Notes under the pieces: model-generated
The model's input: the letters and a program-made list of their open reading frames with translations, nothing else
What the model was told of the DNA's origin: nothing
The model's database searches: none
Made by a program: the position numbers and the translations under genes
Part shown: positions 1 through 9,475 of the stretch, piece after piece
Position numbering within the stretch: the stretch's first letter is position 1
How the letters are laid out: every line of letters starts with the position of its first letter
Origin: Aliiroseovarius sp965367685
Lineage (GTDB): Bacteria; Pseudomonadota; Alphaproteobacteria; Rhodobacterales; Rhodobacteraceae
Direction of reading: 5' to 3'
Assembly (NCBI GenBank): GCA_965367685.1
Contig: CBDUJY010000004.1
Location: forward strand, 154,150 to 218,149
Length of the DNA stretch: 64,000 nt

Positions 1-1
1 G

Positions 2-448
2 ACCCGTCGGTTCCGAGCAGAACTTGAAATGGGCCAATCCGCGCTGGATTGCATGAGCGAGGCAATCGCAGTCTTCGCCCCCGGCGGAACACTCGCCATG
101 TCAAATGCAGCCTACCGCGCACTCTGGGGCAACGACCCGGAAACCAGCCTGATGGACGTGACAGTCGCTGACGCCTGCATGACATGGCGCCACAAATGCC
201 GCCCATCTGATATCTGGGACCGCATCCAAACCAGCGTGGCCAACGTCGAAAACCGCAACAGTTGGAGCGAAGAATTTACCCTGCTCAATGGACGATCCGT
301 GGTCTGTCAGATCAAACCAATGGTACGAGGCGCCACAATGGTCAGCTTTGCCGCGTCTTCTGATCTGCCGGCATCACCGCAAAAGCGCGGACCACCAAGC
401 GGTGCCATCACACAAACCGGCAAGGAAATTGTAAGTTCACCAGTCTAA
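2..448 (+). CDS. PAS-domain protein, C-terminal part (5' truncated by window edge)
   Basis: The frame is open from the left edge (base 2) to a TAA at 446-448, giving 148 visible residues, so the gene starts outside the window. The visible part begins with a charged stretch that looks like a linker (RRFRAELE). A PAS-like segment follows (SALDCMSEAIAVFAPGGTLA, then NAAYRALWG). The end is a polar tail without a kinase domain. In Roseobacter relatives a PAS-containing sensor protein is often found upstream of tsaE, from which I infer a signalling role. With only the tail visible I cannot say whether a histidine kinase domain exists upstream. An in-frame ATG at 29 exists but probably is not the true start. 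Confidence 0.6.
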   Translation, partial: TRRFRAELEMGQSALDCMSEAIAVFAPGGTLAMSNAAYRALWGNDPETSLMDVTVADACMTWRHKCRPSDIWDRIQTSVANVENRNSWSEEFTLLNGRSVVCQIKPMVRGATMVSFAASSDLPASPQKRGPPSGAITQTGKEIVSSPV

Positions 449-496
449 GGCGCGTTCAGACTTGCAGAGGGCGGGCCGCCCCCTCATATTCTCGGC

Positions 497-982
497 ATGA
501 CCACCTTGCCCCTGCTCAACCACCTCTTTGAAAGCGCCGACACGATGGCCCAGTTTGCATCCGCCCTTGCCCCCCTTTTGGGGTCGGGTGATGTGATATT
601 GCTTGAGGGTGGGATTGGCGCTGGCAAAACCCATTTCGCACGCAGCTTGATCCAGGCCCGATTGGCAATGACCGGCGCAATCGAAGATGTCCCCTCCCCC
701 ACCTTTACCCTTGTTCAGACGTATGAGGACGGACAGACTGAGATTTGGCACGCGGATCTCTATCGCCTAACCCATCCGGACGAAGTGGACGAGCTGGGTT
801 TGATCGACGCCTTTGATGACGCCATTTGCTTGGTTGAATGGCCCGACAGATTGGGCAGCCTGACACCCAAAGGCGCCCTGCACATTACATTTTCCACAAC
901 CGAGATTGAGGGGGAGCGACTGGCACAATTCACCACAGCCACACCCCGCTGGGCCTCTCGCATCAAACATGCGCTTTCGTGA
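497..982 (+). CDS. tsaE: tRNA threonylcarbamoyladenosine biosynthesis ATPase TsaE
   Basis: This 161-residue protein is the ATPase partner of TsaB and TsaD. Together they put threonylcarbamoyl on A37 of tRNAs that read ANN codons. The Walker A loop GGIGAGKT is at about residues 38-45. It is followed by the family segments PSPTFTLVQTYE, HADLYRL and LVEWPDRL, all typical of the TsaE/YjeE family, and the length is normal. The ATG at 497 follows a 48-base gap after the PAS gene. The stop TGA at 980-982 overlaps the next start (TGATG), so tsaE and amgK are probably translationally coupled. It leads a tight + strand run reaching trxA. Confidence 0.95.
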   Translation: MTTLPLLNHLFESADTMAQFASALAPLLGSGDVILLEGGIGAGKTHFARSLIQARLAMTGAIEDVPSPTFTLVQTYEDGQTEIWHADLYRLTHPDEVDELGLIDAFDDAICLVEWPDRLGSLTPKGALHITFSTTEIEGERLAQFTTATPRWASRIKHALS

Positions 983-1986
983 TGCGCGCCGAACTGATTT
1001 CGTCGTTCTTGGCCCATCATGGGTTGGCCTCTGCCACAAGGATCCCTTTGGCTGGGGATGCGTCCGCCCGTCGGTACGAACGGATAACGCATTCTGGTGA
1101 CCAATTTATCCTGATGGATGACGCCAGTGGAAACCGACCCGCGATCGAAGCTTTTGTCACGATTGCTGCACATTTGCGGGGATTGGGCCTTTCCGCGCCC
1201 GAGGTGTTTGCACAGGATTTACCCAATGGGTTTCTTCTGATGGAAGATCTTGGTGACGCAATATTTGCGCGTGAAATCGCAAAGGATGAAGCCTGCGAAA
1301 CCTCTCTCTATTCCGCGGCAATTGCGCTTTTGGCCCCCCTTCAGGCCGCCTCACCGCCGCCAAACATACCTGAGTTTAAGCCACAGATCATGGCCGATGC
1401 CACGGATGTCGCATTCCAGTGGTATCAACCCAAAATTTGCAAAAAAGTCAGTCCAAACGCGCGACAAGCGATCGGCAAGTTGCAATCGGCCCTTCAAGCC
1501 ATTGCGCAACCACCCGTTTTGGCGCTGCGGGATTTTCACGCTGAAAACTTAATCTGGTTGCCTGATCGCACAGGCCATGCGCGGGTTGGGTTGCTGGATT
1601 TCCAAGACGCCGTTCTGACACATCCAATCTATGATCTTGTTTCCCTGATCCGCGACGCCCGGCGGGATGTTTCCCCGGATGTCGCGCAGGCGCTGTTATC
1701 GCAATATGCGACCCTAACACAGCAGAATATTGATGAAGTAACCCGCGATGCCGCCGTGATTTCCATACAGCGAAACCTGCGCATCCTAGGCGTTTTTGCG
1801 CGACTATCACGTCAAATGGGCAAGCCGGGCTATGTTGACCTTATCCCGCGTGTGTGGCGGATGTTGCAAGAGGATCTGGCCCATCCTGAATTGCGGACCC
1901 TATCGGAACAACTGCACCCCCTATTGCCATCCCCCACAGATGATTTTCTTGACCAACTGAGGACACCATGCCCAACGCCATCATGA
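982..1986 (+). CDS. amgK: N-acetylmuramate/N-acetylglucosamine anomeric kinase AmgK (APH fold)
   Basis: This aminoglycoside-phosphotransferase-fold kinase has 334 residues from the ATG at 982. The catalytic loop LRDFHAENLIW is at about residues 182-192, and the metal-binding LLDFQDA is about 15 residues later. It lies directly before a MurU-type nucleotidyltransferase. That pairing is the known cell-wall salvage route in which AmgK phosphorylates MurNAc at C1 and MurU makes UDP-MurNAc, bypassing de novo synthesis and fosfomycin-sensitive MurA. A GTG at 979 is also in frame, but the ATG overlapping the tsaE stop fits better. The end overlaps murU by 19 bases. Substrate assignment rests on gene context; the fold is certain. 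Confidence 0.88.
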   Translation: MRAELISSFLAHHGLASATRIPLAGDASARRYERITHSGDQFILMDDASGNRPAIEAFVTIAAHLRGLGLSAPEVFAQDLPNGFLLMEDLGDAIFAREIAKDEACETSLYSAAIALLAPLQAASPPPNIPEFKPQIMADATDVAFQWYQPKICKKVSPNARQAIGKLQSALQAIAQPPVLALRDFHAENLIWLPDRTGHARVGLLDFQDAVLTHPIYDLVSLIRDARRDVSPDVAQALLSQYATLTQQNIDEVTRDAAVISIQRNLRILGVFARLSRQMGKPGYVDLIPRVWRMLQEDLAHPELRTLSEQLHPLLPSPTDDFLDQLRTPCPTPS

Positions 1987-2648
1987 TTTTTGCCGCAGGT
2001 TTTGGCACGCGGATGGGCGCACTCACCGCAGATCGCCCAAAACCACTGATCGAGGTTGCTGGCCGTCCACTGATTGATCACGCCTTGGATTTGGCAAAAG
2101 GGGCAGGCATCGGGAAAATCGTCGCCAATGTGCATTATCTGCCCGATCAAATGATCTCACATCTTGCCCCTTTTGATATCACCATCTCCGATGAACGGGA
2201 TGAAATATTGGAAACCGGCGGTGGGTTGAAAAAGGCATTGCCCTTGCTGGGATCCGGACCAGTGGTCACCCTGAACTCTGACGCCGTATGGACCGGAGGA
2301 AACCCGATAACCCACCTGAGATCCGCGTGGGATCCGACCCGGATGGATGCCCTGATGGCCTTGGTTCCGCCCGAAAATGCGATTGGGTACACCCGCAAAG
2401 GTGACTTTATTATGGATGACGATGGGCGCCTTACGCCCGGCGAAGGGTTGGTTTATACCGGCTGCCAAATCATTAAAACCGAACTTTTTGAGCGGCATGA
2501 AAAGTCCTGTTTCTCGATGTGGGACGTCTGGAAAAGCATGTTGGATCAGGGGCGTATGTTTGGACTTCTTCACGATGGTGCCTGGTGTGACGTTGGCCAT
2601 CCCGCCGGAATTAAACTTGCCGAAAACCTATTGGAAACAAATGTTTGA
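1968..2648 (+). CDS. murU: N-acetylmuramate alpha-1-phosphate uridylyltransferase MurU
   Basis: This 226-residue sugar-nucleotide transferase carries the signature AAGFGTRMGALTADRPKPL at about residues 9-27. These are the nucleotide-binding loop and the catalytic lysine of the NTP_transferase family. A shorter product than GlmU, with no C-terminal acyltransferase repeats, fits MurU, which makes UDP-MurNAc from MurNAc-1-P and UTP during peptidoglycan recycling. A GAGGA at 1959-1963 precedes the ATG. The start is nested in the 3' end of amgK, and the stop overlaps the addB start by 8 bases. This supports one polycistronic transcript. Mannose-1-phosphate guanylyltransferase annotation is a common mislabel for this family. 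Confidence 0.87.
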   Translation: MPNAIMIFAAGFGTRMGALTADRPKPLIEVAGRPLIDHALDLAKGAGIGKIVANVHYLPDQMISHLAPFDITISDERDEILETGGGLKKALPLLGSGPVVTLNSDAVWTGGNPITHLRSAWDPTRMDALMALVPPENAIGYTRKGDFIMDDDGRLTPGEGLVYTGCQIIKTELFERHEKSCFSMWDVWKSMLDQGRMFGLLHDGAWCDVGHPAGIKLAENLLETNV

Positions 2649-5589
2649 ACCCAGCCCCACCCCCCGGTTATTTGCCCTTCCACCCGGTGTGGATTTCCCC
2701 AAATCTGTGGTTTCTGGCCTGTTGGCGCGCATGTCACACCTGCCCCCAGAAGCCATTGCCAAGGTGGAAATATATGTAAACACACAACGAATGCAGCGAC
2801 GGGTACGCCAGCTTTTTGCAGACGGTGGTGCGCGCCTTTTACCCCGCATTCGGGTGTTAGGGGACATCGGTCGCGATTTGGCAATGTCAGATTTACCCCC
2901 AGCGGTCCCCCCCCTTCGACGCCAGTTAGAATTGGCCCAACTTGTGGCGCGTTTGATTGAAAGCGAACCAGACCTTGCCCCCAAAAGCTCTGTCTTTGAC
3001 CTTGCCGACAGTCTCGCGGCATTGATGGATGAAATGCAGGGCGAGGGCGTCACACCTGACACCATCCGCGCGCTGGATGTTGAGGATCAGTCGGGGCATT
3101 GGCAACGTGCGCTGCAATTTGTCTCATTGGTGGAAAGCTTTTTGGGGGAAACCGCAAAAACCCATCCCGACACGGAAGGGCGACAGCGCCAAGTGATCGA
3201 GCGGCTGGTGGCGCGCTGGGCCATTCATCCCCCGTCACACCCCATAATCGTCGCGGGTTCAACCGGGTCGCGCGGGGCCACTGGGTTGCTGATGCAAGCG
3301 GTTGCAAAGCTGCCCCAAGGGGCGGTCATCTTGCCTGGGTTTGACGACAACATGCCCCACGCCGCTTGGGCCCAGCTCGAAGATGCGCTGCAGGGCGAGG
3401 ACCATCCGCAATATCGGTTCGCCGCTTTGGCAAATGCGTTGGGAATGACCCCAGACGACATTCGCCCATGGTCCGAAACCCCCGCCCCAAACCCCACACG
3501 AAACAGGTTGGTGTCACTGGCACTGCGGCCAGCCCCGGTGACCGATCAGTGGCAGATTGAAGGGCCGGATTTTCAGGGCGTCCAAGACGCAACTCGGGAC
3601 CTGACATTGATTGAGGCACAATCCCCCAGACAGGAAGCCTTGGCCATCGCAATGATCCTGCGAGAGGCGGTAGAGCGAAAAACCCCGATTGCTCTGATCA
3701 CCCCAGATCGAAACCTGACCCGGCAAGTGACCGCAGCACTGGATCGCTGGGGAGTTGAGCCAGATGACAGCGCCGGACGACCGCTTGCATTATCTGCACC
3801 GGGGCGCCTTTTCCGGCACGTTAGTGACTTGTTTGTACGAGAGTTGACCAGCGACATGTTGCTGGCCATTTTGAAACATCCGCTGACTCACAGCTGCGAG
3901 GGGCGCGGCGATCACCTGCGTTGGACGCGGGATTTGGAACTTGAAGTGCTCCGTCGTGGGTTGCCTTATCCAACCCCCGAGGCCCTGTCTGGTTGGGCGG
4001 AAAAACGCGAAATAGAACCCGCATTTCAGGCATGGATAGCTTGGATAAAACAGTGTCTTTTTCAGGCGAATTCTGAAAATTCCCAGCCTTTGGCATATTG
4101 GGTCGAAACGCATGTGGACCTTACAGAATCCATTGCGGCGGGCCCTGTCGGTCATGGCTCGGGTGGGTTGTGGGACAAAGCCGCCGGTCGTGAGGCGCTG
4201 AAACACATCACACAGTTACAAAACGAGGCTGAGTTTGGCGGTGACATGACCGCGCAAGATTACGTCAGCTTATTTTCATCCGTCTTGAACAAAGGGGAAG
4301 TCCGCGACCCGAACACGCCCCATCGGGGTGTCATGTTTTGGGGCACCTTAGAGGCCCGCGTTCAAGGTACAGAAACTGTTATTCTAGCGGGTTTAAACGA
4401 AGGAAGCTGGCCAGAATCCCCTTCGCCCGACCCTTGGATGAACCGTAAAATGCGCCAAGATGCGGGTCTATTGTTGCCAGAACGGCGCATCGGTTTGTCC
4501 GCTCATGACTTTCAACAAGCAATTGCCGCAAAGACAGTCTTTATCACGCGGGCCGCGCGAAATGACGAAAGCGAGACTGTGGCCTCGCGCTGGATTAACC
4601 GTCTGACCAACTTGTTGGGGGGCATGTCTGAAGAGGGCACCAAAGCATTGGCCGGTATGCGCGAACGGGGGGATGTGTGGGTCAAGTTGGCCAAATCTGT
4701 GGATACCCCACAAGTCTCTGTTCCACCTGAAAAACGCCCTGCGCCGCGCCCACCTTTGTCCGCACGCCCCAACCAACTGTCGGTCACACGCATCTCAAAA
4801 TTAATCCGCGACCCTTATGCGATCTATGCCGAACAGGTGCTGAAACTGCGCCCCTTGCGACCACTGCATCAAAATCCAGATGCCCCGCTGCGCGGCACCG
4901 TATTGCACAGCGTGCTTGAGCGTTTCATCACCGAGCGACATGCCGATGAAACGGCTGAACAGGCCAAAATCCGTCTTCTAGCTGTCGCCGATGAGGTGCT
5001 GGCCACAGACGCCCCGTGGCCGGCCACACGCGCGCTTTGGCACGCAAAGCTGGCCCGCGTGGCGGACTGGTTTATCGCTGAAGAAGAGAAGCGGCGGTTG
5101 TTTTCAGACAACATCGCCAATGAAATCCGCGGGCGCATGGCGTTAGACGACTTGGGTTTTACGCTGACCGGAACAGCCGACCGTATTGACCGTGATCACG
5201 AGGGGCATTTGCGGATTTACGACTATAAAACAGGAAACCCGCCAACGCCAAAAGCCCAAAAACATTTCGACAAACAGCTTTTGCTAGAGGCGGTCATGGC
5301 GGTTTCTGGCGGGTTCAAGGACCTACCCGCAGGGCCGGTAAGCCATGTTGCTTATATCGGCTTAGGGTCTTCCCCCGTGACCAGTGAAATCACGCTGGAT
5401 GCATCCGAAATTGACGAAATACAGTCCGAGCTTGAACAGCTTATCAGTGCCTATTCCAGCGCAAATCAGGGGTATTTGTCCCGTCGCGCCATGCAACAGG
5501 AACGCTTTGATGGTGACTATGATCATTTGGCCCGGTTTGGGGAATGGGACGAAAGCCAAGATAGTTTTGCACAGGAGGTTGGCGCATGA
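2641..5589 (+). CDS. addB: Double-strand break repair protein AddB, alphaproteobacterial type
   Basis: This 982-residue subunit of the AddAB helicase-nuclease processes DNA ends and loads RecA for recombination repair. The C-terminal PD-(D/E)XK nuclease core is visible as IYDYKTG, with the Asp at residue 861, after the ADRIDR segment. The N-terminal two thirds has the inactivated-helicase character of AddB, and I saw no canonical Walker A. I start at ATG 2641, which overlaps the murU stop by 8 bases. The longer in-frame opening from 2377 merely overlaps murU and is rejected. The stop overlaps the addA start as ATGA. Expression is probably joint with addA. Confidence 0.95.
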   Translation: MFEPSPTPRLFALPPGVDFPKSVVSGLLARMSHLPPEAIAKVEIYVNTQRMQRRVRQLFADGGARLLPRIRVLGDIGRDLAMSDLPPAVPPLRRQLELAQLVARLIESEPDLAPKSSVFDLADSLAALMDEMQGEGVTPDTIRALDVEDQSGHWQRALQFVSLVESFLGETAKTHPDTEGRQRQVIERLVARWAIHPPSHPIIVAGSTGSRGATGLLMQAVAKLPQGAVILPGFDDNMPHAAWAQLEDALQGEDHPQYRFAALANALGMTPDDIRPWSETPAPNPTRNRLVSLALRPAPVTDQWQIEGPDFQGVQDATRDLTLIEAQSPRQEALAIAMILREAVERKTPIALITPDRNLTRQVTAALDRWGVEPDDSAGRPLALSAPGRLFRHVSDLFVRELTSDMLLAILKHPLTHSCEGRGDHLRWTRDLELEVLRRGLPYPTPEALSGWAEKREIEPAFQAWIAWIKQCLFQANSENSQPLAYWVETHVDLTESIAAGPVGHGSGGLWDKAAGREALKHITQLQNEAEFGGDMTAQDYVSLFSSVLNKGEVRDPNTPHRGVMFWGTLEARVQGTETVILAGLNEGSWPESPSPDPWMNRKMRQDAGLLLPERRIGLSAHDFQQAIAAKTVFITRAARNDESETVASRWINRLTNLLGGMSEEGTKALAGMRERGDVWVKLAKSVDTPQVSVPPEKRPAPRPPLSARPNQLSVTRISKLIRDPYAIYAEQVLKLRPLRPLHQNPDAPLRGTVLHSVLERFITERHADETAEQAKIRLLAVADEVLATDAPWPATRALWHAKLARVADWFIAEEEKRRLFSDNIANEIRGRMALDDLGFTLTGTADRIDRDHEGHLRIYDYKTGNPPTPKAQKHFDKQLLLEAVMAVSGGFKDLPAGPVSHVAYIGLGSSPVTSEITLDASEIDEIQSELEQLISAYSSANQGYLSRRAMQQERFDGDYDHLARFGEWDESQDSFAQEVGA

Positions 5590-8500
5590 TTTTTGACAAA
5601 GCGACCCAACGCCAGATTGACGCCGCAGACCCCGCAAGCTCCACTTGGTTATCCGCCAATGCCGGGTCCGGGAAAACACGTGTGTTGACCGACCGCGTCG
5701 CGCGTTTGCTGTTGGATGGGGTCAGCCCGCAAAACATTCTATGTCTGACTTACACCAAAGCCGCAGCCAGCGAGATGCAGAACCGGCTGTTCCAGCGGCT
5801 GGGTGAATGGGCCATGAAGGACGACCCAACATTAAAAGGGTCGCTGTTAAAACTTGGGATCCCGATCGCGCATTTGGACCTGCCACAAGCCCGCCGCCTG
5901 TTTGCCCGCGCAATTGAAACGCCCGGCGGGCTGAAAATCCAAACCATCCACGCCTATTGTGCCAGCCTTTTGCGAAAATTCCCTATGGAGGCAGGCATTT
6001 CTCCGCAGTTCACCGAAATGGACGACCGCGCGGCCAAATTGTTGCGGGTCGAAATCGTGGATCGGCTGGCCATGGATGAACCTGAATTGGTGGCGAATTT
6101 AGCGCAGTTTTACACCGCCGAGGATTTTGACGGATTAACCCGCGACATCGTGGGAAACCGGGATAAATTCCTGACAGACATTGAGGAAAACACCATCCGA
6201 GGGTGGTTTGAAATCCCTGCCACCCTTACGGAAAACCAAGTTTTAGCGCGCGCATTTGGGCCGGGTGACCCCACCTTGATCCGGCGCCTTCAAGATGCCC
6301 TTCCAAGTGGAACTCGAAATGATATTTCGGCTCTAACCCGGCTTAATCGTGTCAATCCTAATCGTTTAGATATAGAAGATCTTCGCACGTGTGAGACTGT
6401 ATTTCTGTTCGGCGAAAAAACAAAAACCCCATTCGGCCCCAAGGTGAACAGCTTTCCGCAAAGCGCGACATTGCGCAAGGAAATGCTAGCGGACCTTATG
6501 CCGCAATTAAACGCCCTGTATGAACGCGTTGCGGACGCTCGCACGTTACGGGCGGGGCTTGCATCAACTCGGCGCACCGTTGCGCTTTATGCTTTTGGGA
6601 AAAGCTTTGTCGCGCAGTATGAAGCCGCAAAGCAGTTGCGCGGCTGGCTTGATTTTGACGATCTCATCACCAAAGCCGGCGACCTTTTGACCGACCCCGC
6701 CGTGGCCGCATGGGTGCTGTATCGCCTGGATGGCGGGATCGATCATATTCTGGTGGACGAAGCGCAGGATACCAGCCCGGCGCAGTGGCGCGTGATCGAC
6801 AATCTTTCACGTGAGTTCACCAGCGGGCTGGGCGCACGTGATGATGTGAACCGGACAATTTTCGTGGTTGGGGATCCCAAGCAATCCATTTATTCGTTTC
6901 AGGGCGCAAAACCAGACGAATTTGAACGGATGCGAGAGACATTTCGCGAAAAATTGGCACAGGTCGGCAAGCCATTTCAAAACCTTCCAATGGAATACTC
7001 GTTCCGTTCGTCCCCAGCCATTTTGGGATTTGTGGACCATGCCTTAACGGATTTTGGTGGTCTTGGTGACAGTTTTCAGCACCGAGCCTTTTTCGACAAA
7101 CCCGGGCGGGTGGATCTGTGGCCTGTGATCGAGCCCGTAAAGTTTGAAGAGGACCGCGATTGGTTTGATCCGGTTGATAAGCTCAGCGCCGAAGACCACC
7201 GCGTTCAGATGGCGCGCAAGGTTGCCCGCGAAATTCGCCGGATCATCGAAACAGAGCCTCTTCCAGCGGAAAATGGCACAAGTCGCGCCGCCAATGCCGG
7301 GGATTTCCTTGTGCTGCTGCGCAAGCGGAGCGAGCTTTTTCATGAGATCATCCGCGCCTGCAAACAAGAAGGCCTGCCCATCGCAGGCGCTGACCGTTTG
7401 CGGATTGGTGGCGAGTTGGCGGTGAAGGATTTGACCGCGCTTCTGTCCTTTTTGGCAACACCAGAGGATGACTTATCGCTGGCCGCCGTGCTGCGATCAC
7501 CTTTGATTGGGATCAGCGAGGATGAGCTGTTTCGCCTCGCACACCCGCGTGGCAAAAACACCTATCTTTGGCGCGCCTTGCGCGATCAGGAAAAGGCCCA
7601 CCCCGAAATTGTTGATATGCTCACTGCGTTGCGGGATGAGGCGGATTTCCTACGGCCATACGAGCTGATCGAACGGGTGCTGACCAGATTTGACGGGCGG
7701 CGCAAGCTGTTGGCGCGCTTGGGGCCAGAGGCCGAAGATGGGATTGATGCCTTGCTTGCACAGGCTTTGGCGTATGAACGGCTGGAAACACCCAGCCTGA
7801 CCGGTTTTGTCACATGGCTAGCCGCCGAAGAGGTCACGATCAAGCGGCAGATGGATATGGTGGGGCAACAGATCCGCGTGATGACGGTGCATGGGTCAAA
7901 AGGCCTGGAAGCACCCATCGTAATCATGCCCGACATGGCCTTAAACCGCACGATGAACCGGGATGAGATTGTTGAGCTTGAGGGCGGCCATGCCATCTGG
8001 AAACCTGCAAGTTCTGACCGCACCCCGCCTGTCACAGACGCGCAGGGCCGCGACAAACAGGCCCAGGAAGAAGAGATGACTCGGCTTTTATACGTGGCGA
8101 TGACGCGTGCGGAACAATGGTTGATCATGGGCGCTGCGGGCACGGTCGGCAAATCCGAAACCGAGTGGTACAACATTGCCAACGAGGCGATGGAACGTGC
8201 GGGGGGAATCCAAGCCGGCCCCGAACACGACAGGTTCATGCGGTATGAGGTGGGAACGTGGGAAACAGGGGCTGATATTCCTGAAATTCTGCCAACCTCT
8301 GCTGGAATAGACACTGTTATTCCCAAATGGGCACAAGCGAAAGCCGCACCAGATCAGCCAGAGATCGGCACACTTTCGCCATCGGACTTGGGCGGCGCTA
8401 AGGCTTTGTTTGGGGACGTGTCAGATGCCTTGGATGAAGAGGCGGCCAAGCGACGTGGGCGGCAGTTGCACCTGCTATTGGAGCATTTGCCCGCTTACGA

Positions 8501-8969
8501 TCAGGCCGATTGGACCCGCTATGCCCACAGCTTGCTGTCCACAGGTGAAGACGCCGCGCAAGAGGCCGAAATTGAGGTGTTATTATCAGAGGCTCACCGC
8601 GTTTTGACGGCACCCGATCTTGCCCATGTCTTTACGTCAGACGCATTGGCAGAGGTTGAGATTACCGCAACCTTACCCGGCTATGGTCGGATTATGTCTG
8701 GGATCATCGATCGCCTGATCATCGGGCCCGACAAGGTAACTGTAGTCGATTTCAAATCCAATCGCGTGGTGCCGGATCAACCGAAAGACACACCCGAAGG
8801 GGTGCTGCGCCAAATGGCCGCTTATCGCGCCGCTTTGATGCAAATCTATCCAGATCGCCCCATTCATGCGGAAATACTGTGGACCCATCACGCAAAACTG
8901 ATGCCGCTTAAGGGCGCATTGCTAGATAGCGCCTATGATCGCCTTGACGCGGGCGGGGTGGGTTCATAG
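5586..8969 (+). CDS. addA: Double-strand break repair helicase-nuclease AddA, alphaproteobacterial type
   Basis: This 1127-residue UvrD/Rep-type (SF1A) helicase has a C-terminal nuclease domain. Walker A is SANAGSGKT at residues 23-31. Walker B is ILVDEAQDTS near residue 390, and GDPKQSIYSFQGAKPDE follows. Motif VI appears as LLYVAMTRAEQWL. The nuclease signature VVDFKSNRV is near residue 1055. With AddB it unwinds and trims double-strand ends until a recombination hotspot is met. The ATG overlaps the addB stop by four bases. A visibly AT-richer, N/L/I-rich patch near 6310-6420 interrupts the otherwise GC-rich coding style between helicase blocks and may be a variable loop. Confidence 0.95.
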   Translation: MIFDKATQRQIDAADPASSTWLSANAGSGKTRVLTDRVARLLLDGVSPQNILCLTYTKAAASEMQNRLFQRLGEWAMKDDPTLKGSLLKLGIPIAHLDLPQARRLFARAIETPGGLKIQTIHAYCASLLRKFPMEAGISPQFTEMDDRAAKLLRVEIVDRLAMDEPELVANLAQFYTAEDFDGLTRDIVGNRDKFLTDIEENTIRGWFEIPATLTENQVLARAFGPGDPTLIRRLQDALPSGTRNDISALTRLNRVNPNRLDIEDLRTCETVFLFGEKTKTPFGPKVNSFPQSATLRKEMLADLMPQLNALYERVADARTLRAGLASTRRTVALYAFGKSFVAQYEAAKQLRGWLDFDDLITKAGDLLTDPAVAAWVLYRLDGGIDHILVDEAQDTSPAQWRVIDNLSREFTSGLGARDDVNRTIFVVGDPKQSIYSFQGAKPDEFERMRETFREKLAQVGKPFQNLPMEYSFRSSPAILGFVDHALTDFGGLGDSFQHRAFFDKPGRVDLWPVIEPVKFEEDRDWFDPVDKLSAEDHRVQMARKVAREIRRIIETEPLPAENGTSRAANAGDFLVLLRKRSELFHEIIRACKQEGLPIAGADRLRIGGELAVKDLTALLSFLATPEDDLSLAAVLRSPLIGISEDELFRLAHPRGKNTYLWRALRDQEKAHPEIVDMLTALRDEADFLRPYELIERVLTRFDGRRKLLARLGPEAEDGIDALLAQALAYERLETPSLTGFVTWLAAEEVTIKRQMDMVGQQIRVMTVHGSKGLEAPIVIMPDMALNRTMNRDEIVELEGGHAIWKPASSDRTPPVTDAQGRDKQAQEEEMTRLLYVAMTRAEQWLIMGAAGTVGKSETEWYNIANEAMERAGGIQAGPEHDRFMRYEVGTWETGADIPEILPTSAGIDTVIPKWAQAKAAPDQPEIGTLSPSDLGGAKALFGDVSDALDEEAAKRRGRQLHLLLEHLPAYDQADWTRYAHSLLSTGEDAAQEAEIEVLLSEAHRVLTAPDLAHVFTSDALAEVEITATLPGYGRIMSGIIDRLIIGPDKVTVVDFKSNRVVPDQPKDTPEGVLRQMAAYRAALMQIYPDRPIHAEILWTHHAKLMPLKGALLDSAYDRLDAGGVGS

Positions 8970-9003
8970 GTTCAGGCCAACTCGCAAATTCAGGAGAACT
9001 GCC

Positions 9004-9324
9004 ATGACCACTGTTGCCGTAACCGATGCCACTTTTGACGCCGAAGTGCGCAACTCGGATGTTCCTGTTGTTGTCGATTTCTGGGCGGAATGGTGCGGCC
9101 CTTGCAAGCAAATCGGCCCAGCATTGGAAGAGCTGGCGACTGAGTATGGCGACAAGATCAAAATCGCCAAGGTGAACGTGGATGAAAACCCAAATGCGCC
9201 TGCGCAAATGGGTGTGCGCGGTATCCCAGCGCTGTTTTTGTTCAAAGACGGTCAAGTTGTGTCAAACAAAGTTGGCGCTGCTCCGAAAGCCGCCCTTCAG
9301 GCATGGATCGACGAAAGCATCTAA
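9004..9324 (+). CDS. trxA: Thioredoxin 1
   Basis: A 106-residue thioredoxin with the redox motif WCGPC (cysteines 31 and 34) inside FWAEWCGPCK. The cis-proline stretch GIPALFLFKDG is near residue 75. It is a cytoplasmic dithiol reductant for ribonucleotide reductase, PAPS reductase and methionine sulfoxide reductases. The start is the ATG at 9004, with AGGAG just upstream; an upstream in-frame ATG at 8935 lies inside addA and is rejected. It follows addA by 34 bases and ends before an intrinsic terminator at 9446-9475, so it probably closes the tsaE-to-trxA run. It may also have its own promoter, which I could not identify. Confidence 0.97.
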   Translation: MTTVAVTDATFDAEVRNSDVPVVVDFWAEWCGPCKQIGPALEELATEYGDKIKIAKVNVDENPNAPAQMGVRGIPALFLFKDGQVVSNKVGAAPKAALQAWIDESI

Positions 9325-9445
9325 AGTATCTCCCGTTTTCAGTGAAATATCTGTTATCGCTTTTCGCGTTTGAGCGGAGCGAAAGACAGCAAGCAAGCGA
9401 TTCACTGTTAACTGGAAACGCTTTAAGCACAAAGTTATAGACTTC

Positions 9446-9475
9446 AAAAAGCCCTGCCCTTTGGTGGGGCTTTTT
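9446..9475 (+). terminator. Rho-independent terminator after trxA
   Basis: A perfect 9-base stem pairs AAAAAGCCC with GGGCTTTTT around a 12-base loop, with the T run forming the 3' arm. It lies 121 bases after the trxA stop, which leaves a long 3' untranslated stretch (9325-9445) in which I see no gene. Confidence 0.8.

Noticed and set aside
465..488. GC-rich inverted sequence before tsaE as a terminator
   Set aside because: The stem would need a one-base loop and has no T run.
7586..8326. A 246-codon - strand open frame inside addA
   Set aside because: It is Ser/Arg-rich shadow sequence opposite conserved helicase motifs.
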